Shown: in pieces, positions 4,942 through 7,408 of the stretch
How positions within the stretch are numbered: position 1 is the stretch's first letter
Layout: every line of letters starts with the position of its first letter
Assembly: GCA_029571495.1 (NCBI GenBank)
Contig: JAKPSO010000293.1
Location: 1-7,408 of the forward strand
Reading direction: 5' to 3'
Source of the DNA: Pseudomonadota bacterium
Lineage (GTDB): Bacteria > Pseudomonadota > Gammaproteobacteria > Burkholderiales > Casimicrobiaceae
Length of the DNA stretch: 7,408 nucleotides
Made by a program: the position numbers and the translations under genes
Notes under the pieces: model-generated
The model's database searches: none
Seen by the model: the letters and a program-made list of their open reading frames with translations, nothing else
Told to the model about the DNA's origin: nothing

Positions 4942-6680
4942 TTGTCAAATTTCGCGATTGTCTTCTTAAGAATGTCGCTGTCGGGCTGGGTCTTCAATTG
5001 GGTTTGCCAAATCGTTCGTGCGTCGTCGTGACGGCCTTGCGCCCAAAGCACTTCGCCCAAATGCGCGGCGATTTCGCCGTCGGCGAACTTCTCGAACGCT
5101 TGACGCAAAAATTTCTCGGCGTCGCTTAGGCGATGTTGTCGATACGCAATCCAACCCATGCTGTCGAGGATCGCGGCGTCATCGGGCGCGAGTTGATGCG
5201 CTTTCTCTATGAGTGTGCGCGCCTCGTCAAGCTGGATATTGCGATCAGCCAAGCTGTAACCCAGCGCGTTGTATGCGTGTGCACGCTCGGGCTGCAATGC
5301 GATCACGCGACGGAGGCGCTTCTCGGCTTCGTCCATGCGTTCAATGCGCTCGGCGAGCATCGCGCTCTCGTACAACAAGTCCGGATCTTCCGCATCGACG
5401 GTGATGGCAGCGTCCAGCGCTTCGAAGGCCTTCACGTGTTCGCCGGCCTCACGCCACAGCGACGACTCCGCCTGCGCGCGAGTGGAGCGTTCCATCGCGT
5501 TGCTTGGCTGCAGAGCACGCAGAAAGCTGACCGCCTGCAACATGCGTTTGTCTTGCGCGAACGCATTGGCGATGCGCAACTGCGATTCCCAGTAACGCTC
5601 GCCACGCGGTACGCGAGCGAACCGTTCAGCCGCCTCGACCCAGCGTTTTCGGTTTTCTGAGATTCGACCCAAGTAATAGCGCACCGCGCCAGGGTCGCCA
5701 CGTTCGGCAGCGATGGCATCCAAAAATTCGCGTTCAGCCGTGTCGAAATCTTTGCCTTGGTACGCCGACAAAGTCGCTGCCAACGACATTTCTTCGGCGT
5801 CGTCTTTGCCTTCTTCGGCGAGCGCTGAAAAGAGTGTTCGCGCAGGCGCAAACTGTTCAAGGTCAAATTGTGTTCGCGCAAGTAGTACGCGCAACTCACG
5901 TGCCTCAGGATTGACAGCAATGGCCGCCGTCAGCGTTGAAATCGCAGCGTCGCGGTCGGCGGCAACCGCGCCTTTGCTCGCAGCGAATCGCGCAAGAAAC
6001 AGGCGCGATTTCAAGGCGATGGCCTGTGGCCAATTCGGGCGTAGCGCTAACGCTCGATCAATCGCGAGCATCGCTTCGTTGATGCGTGCGTTCGTCGTTC
6101 CAGTACTCGCCGCCGCCAGCGCGTAAAACGACTCTGGAGCGGTGGGCAATTGTTCGGTGAAAACCGTGGCGAGTTTCACCGCCGCGTCGCGGTCTCGGTG
6201 TTGCGCAAGTTGGCGTGCCGCGTCCATCATCGCGGTCGCTCGTGTTGCGTCGGGAAGCGCAGCGATGCGGCGAGCTGCGTCGACCGCGCGCGGTTCGTCT
6301 TGTGCCGAGATTGCAAGCGCCAGCATGATCTGCAACGGTCGGACCGCCGTGCTGTCCGCTTCGAGCCAGAGTCCGGTGATCTCGCGGGCGTCGTCCAAGC
6401 GGCGCAAGCGAAGCAAAAGTTCTACTGCGCGTTCTGTCACCTTCGCGTCTTTGCTGCGCTTCGCGACTTCGTAGTACGTTGACGCCGCGGTGGGCAAGTC
6501 ACCGTTCTGCAGCGAAAACTCTGCCGCCAAAATGCCGAGCACGATTACGCGATCATTCGGCGCGGCAGGCGGCACCGCGCTCATCTGCGCGTACGATGCG
6601 GGCGAGAGCGCTAATGTGAACGTCGCAACCGCGGCGACCGCCGTCAGCGGAGTACGAATAAAAGGCAAAACAAGTTTCAT
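4938..6680 (-). CDS. Exported tetratricopeptide-repeat protein, lolB neighbour
   Basis: A 580-residue protein of unknown exact role. Residues 1-31 are a typical Sec signal peptide: basic MKLVLPFIRT, an Ala/Val-rich core and the cleavage motif ASYA before Gln32. Position -3/-1 shows no lipobox, so a soluble periplasmic protein is expected. The rest is alpha-helical repeats. The best TPRs, with the usual small and aromatic spacing, lie near 434-463, 468-501 (AYNALGYSLADR), 503-533 (LDSMGWIAYRQHRLSDAEKFL) and 535-565. Degenerate repeats cover most of 45-400. No catalytic motif is visible. A TPR protein in this place, next to lolB, is conserved in beta- and gammaproteobacteria such as Pseudomonas; a scaffold role in envelope or lipoprotein biogenesis is inference. 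I chose ATG 6680 because it begins the signal peptide. Upstream ATGs (6686, 6692) and a GTG (6701) are also in frame. None has a well-placed Shine-Dalgarno. Confidence 0.88.
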   Translation of the reverse strand: MKLVLPFIRTPLTAVAAVATFTLALSPASYAQMSAVPPAAPNDRVIVLGILAAEFSLQNGDLPTAASTYYEVAKRSKDAKVTERAVELLLRLRRLDDAREITGLWLEADSTAVRPLQIMLALAISAQDEPRAVDAARRIAALPDATRATAMMDAARQLAQHRDRDAAVKLATVFTEQLPTAPESFYALAAASTGTTNARINEAMLAIDRALALRPNWPQAIALKSRLFLARFAASKGAVAADRDAAISTLTAAIAVNPEARELRVLLARTQFDLEQFAPARTLFSALAEEGKDDAEEMSLAATLSAYQGKDFDTAEREFLDAIAAERGDPGAVRYYLGRISENRKRWVEAAERFARVPRGERYWESQLRIANAFAQDKRMLQAVSFLRALQPSNAMERSTRAQAESSLWREAGEHVKAFEALDAAITVDAEDPDLLYESAMLAERIERMDEAEKRLRRVIALQPERAHAYNALGYSLADRNIQLDEARTLIEKAHQLAPDDAAILDSMGWIAYRQHRLSDAEKFLRQAFEKFADGEIAAHLGEVLWAQGRHDDARTIWQTQLKTQPDSDILKKTIAKFDK

Positions 6681-6723
6681 GGCCATGAGCATACACCGCA
6701 CAAAGCTGTCCTAAACTCCCTGC
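6681..6723. other. Short divergent spacer between the TPR gene and mutM
   Basis: Only 43 bases separate the two divergent start codons, fewer if an upstream TPR start is used. Neither gene has a clear Shine-Dalgarno here. TATGCT (minus, 6695-6690) and TAAACT (plus, 6712-6717) are partial -10 matches without convincing -35 partners. Promoters for one or both genes must therefore overlap the other gene's 5' coding region or be weak. Confidence 0.4.
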
Positions 6724-7408
6724 ATGCCTGAACTTCCCGAAGTAGAAACCGTTCGCCGCGGCCTTGAGGCGAAACTGATTGGCGCGACCATCGCCGACGT
6801 GTCGGTGCGTGATCGTCGCCTGCGCTGGCCGGTTGCCGACGACTTCGAGCTCCGTATCGTTGGCAGCCGAATCGAGCGCATCGAACGGCGTAGCAAGTAT
6901 TTGTTGTTTCGATTGACTCGCGCGGGGCCAAACGGCGTGCCAATCACTGCGGGAACGCTACTCGCACATTTGGGCATGACCGGCAGCTTCATCGTTCACG
7001 AAGCCGGCGCGGCACCGGAATTGCGGACGCACGATCATCTCGAATTTCAGCTCGTTCGTTCGGGAAGCGCACTCCCGCTAACGCTGCTGCGCTACAACGA
7101 CCCACGTCGTTTCGGCTCGATGCACTATTTCGATGGCAAGGACAGCGCGCAGCCGCTACTCGCTCACCTCGGCCCCGAGCCGCTCACCGACGCGTTCACG
7201 GGCGAACATTTGTATGAGCAAACGCGCCGTCGTACCGGGCCGATTAAACAGGCGCTCATGGACAACAGCTTGGTCGTCGGCGTCGGCAACATCTACGCTA
7301 ACGAATCGCTCTTTCGCGCGGGAATTCACCCGGCTCGTGCCGCGAATCGCATTTCGCTCGCGCGGTACGAACGGCTTGCGCGTGAGGTCAAGACGATCCT
7401 CAACGAAG
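6724..7408 (+). CDS. mutM: Formamidopyrimidine-DNA glycosylase (Fpg/MutM), 5' part (3' end outside window)
   Basis: Bifunctional base-excision repair enzyme that removes 8-oxoguanine and formamidopyrimidines and cleaves the abasic site. 228 codons are present, about five sixths of the usual 270 or so, and the frame is open at the right edge. The catalytic N terminus is intact: Pro2 (nucleophile after Met removal) and Glu3 in MPELPEVETVRRGL. Lys58 in RRSKYLL corresponds to E. coli Lys57 counted without Met. LGMTGSF lies near 83-89 and LRYNDPRRFGSM near 121-132. The helix-two-turn-helix DNA-binding motif is seen as KQALMDNSLVVGVGNIYANE at about 177-196, then SLFRAGIHP. The C-terminal four-Cys zinc finger would lie beyond the window. 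The start is ATG 6724, fixed by the required Pro-Glu. It is divergent from the TPR operon. Confidence 0.97.
   Translation, partial: MPELPEVETVRRGLEAKLIGATIADVSVRDRRLRWPVADDFELRIVGSRIERIERRSKYLLFRLTRAGPNGVPITAGTLLAHLGMTGSFIVHEAGAAPELRTHDHLEFQLVRSGSALPLTLLRYNDPRRFGSMHYFDGKDSAQPLLAHLGPEPLTDAFTGEHLYEQTRRRTGPIKQALMDNSLVVGVGNIYANESLFRAGIHPARAANRISLARYERLAREVKTILNE

Noticed and set aside
6681..6701. Longer TPR protein from GTG 6701
   Set aside because: The signal peptide fits a start at ATG 6680; extra residues would precede it and no better ribosome site supports the longer form.

Overview
This window looks like ordinary chromosomal core sequence from a GC-rich proteobacterium, most likely a betaproteobacterium or close relative. 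Two things point there. The order mutM / TPR protein - lolB - ispE - tRNA-Gln - prs - rplY - pth is a known betaproteobacterial arrangement, and most of it is shared with Pseudomonas. The bL25 protein also reads like the long, two-domain betaproteobacterial form. Placement below class level is not possible from sequence reading alone.

Layout, right to left because nearly everything is on the minus strand. A 5'-partial mutM (plus strand, 6724 to the right edge) diverges from a three-gene block made of an exported TPR protein (6680-4938), lolB (4941-4306) and ispE (4321-3455). The genes of the block overlap at both junctions, so they are almost certainly one translationally coupled operon. After ispE comes a perfect extended -10 promoter (3430-3422), a structured leader of about 60 bases, tRNA-Gln(UUG) (3357-3283) and a strong intrinsic terminator (3272-3233). 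prs (3196-2234) follows only 36 bases after the terminator T-tract. An 80-bp imperfect palindrome built of repeated CACNGAT units lies just after the prs stop. Next is rplY (2051-1368), closed by a second intrinsic terminator (1350-1322). After a 276-bp gap come pth (1091-450) and the start of a Kef-type cation/proton antiporter (453 to the left edge), joined by an ATGA overlap.

Functionally this is a housekeeping cluster. It covers PRPP synthesis (prs), isoprenoid precursor synthesis (ispE), outer-membrane lipoprotein insertion (lolB), translation (rplY, pth, tRNA-Gln), base-excision repair (mutM) and ion homeostasis (the Kef-like protein). The TPR protein is the least understood member.

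I found no mobile element, CRISPR array, defence system or clearly new biological system. The items most worth a second look are the CACNGAT palindrome between prs and rplY, the TPR-lolB coupling, the antiporter coupled to pth, and small sequence oddities in tRNA-Gln and in the PRPP loop of Prs.
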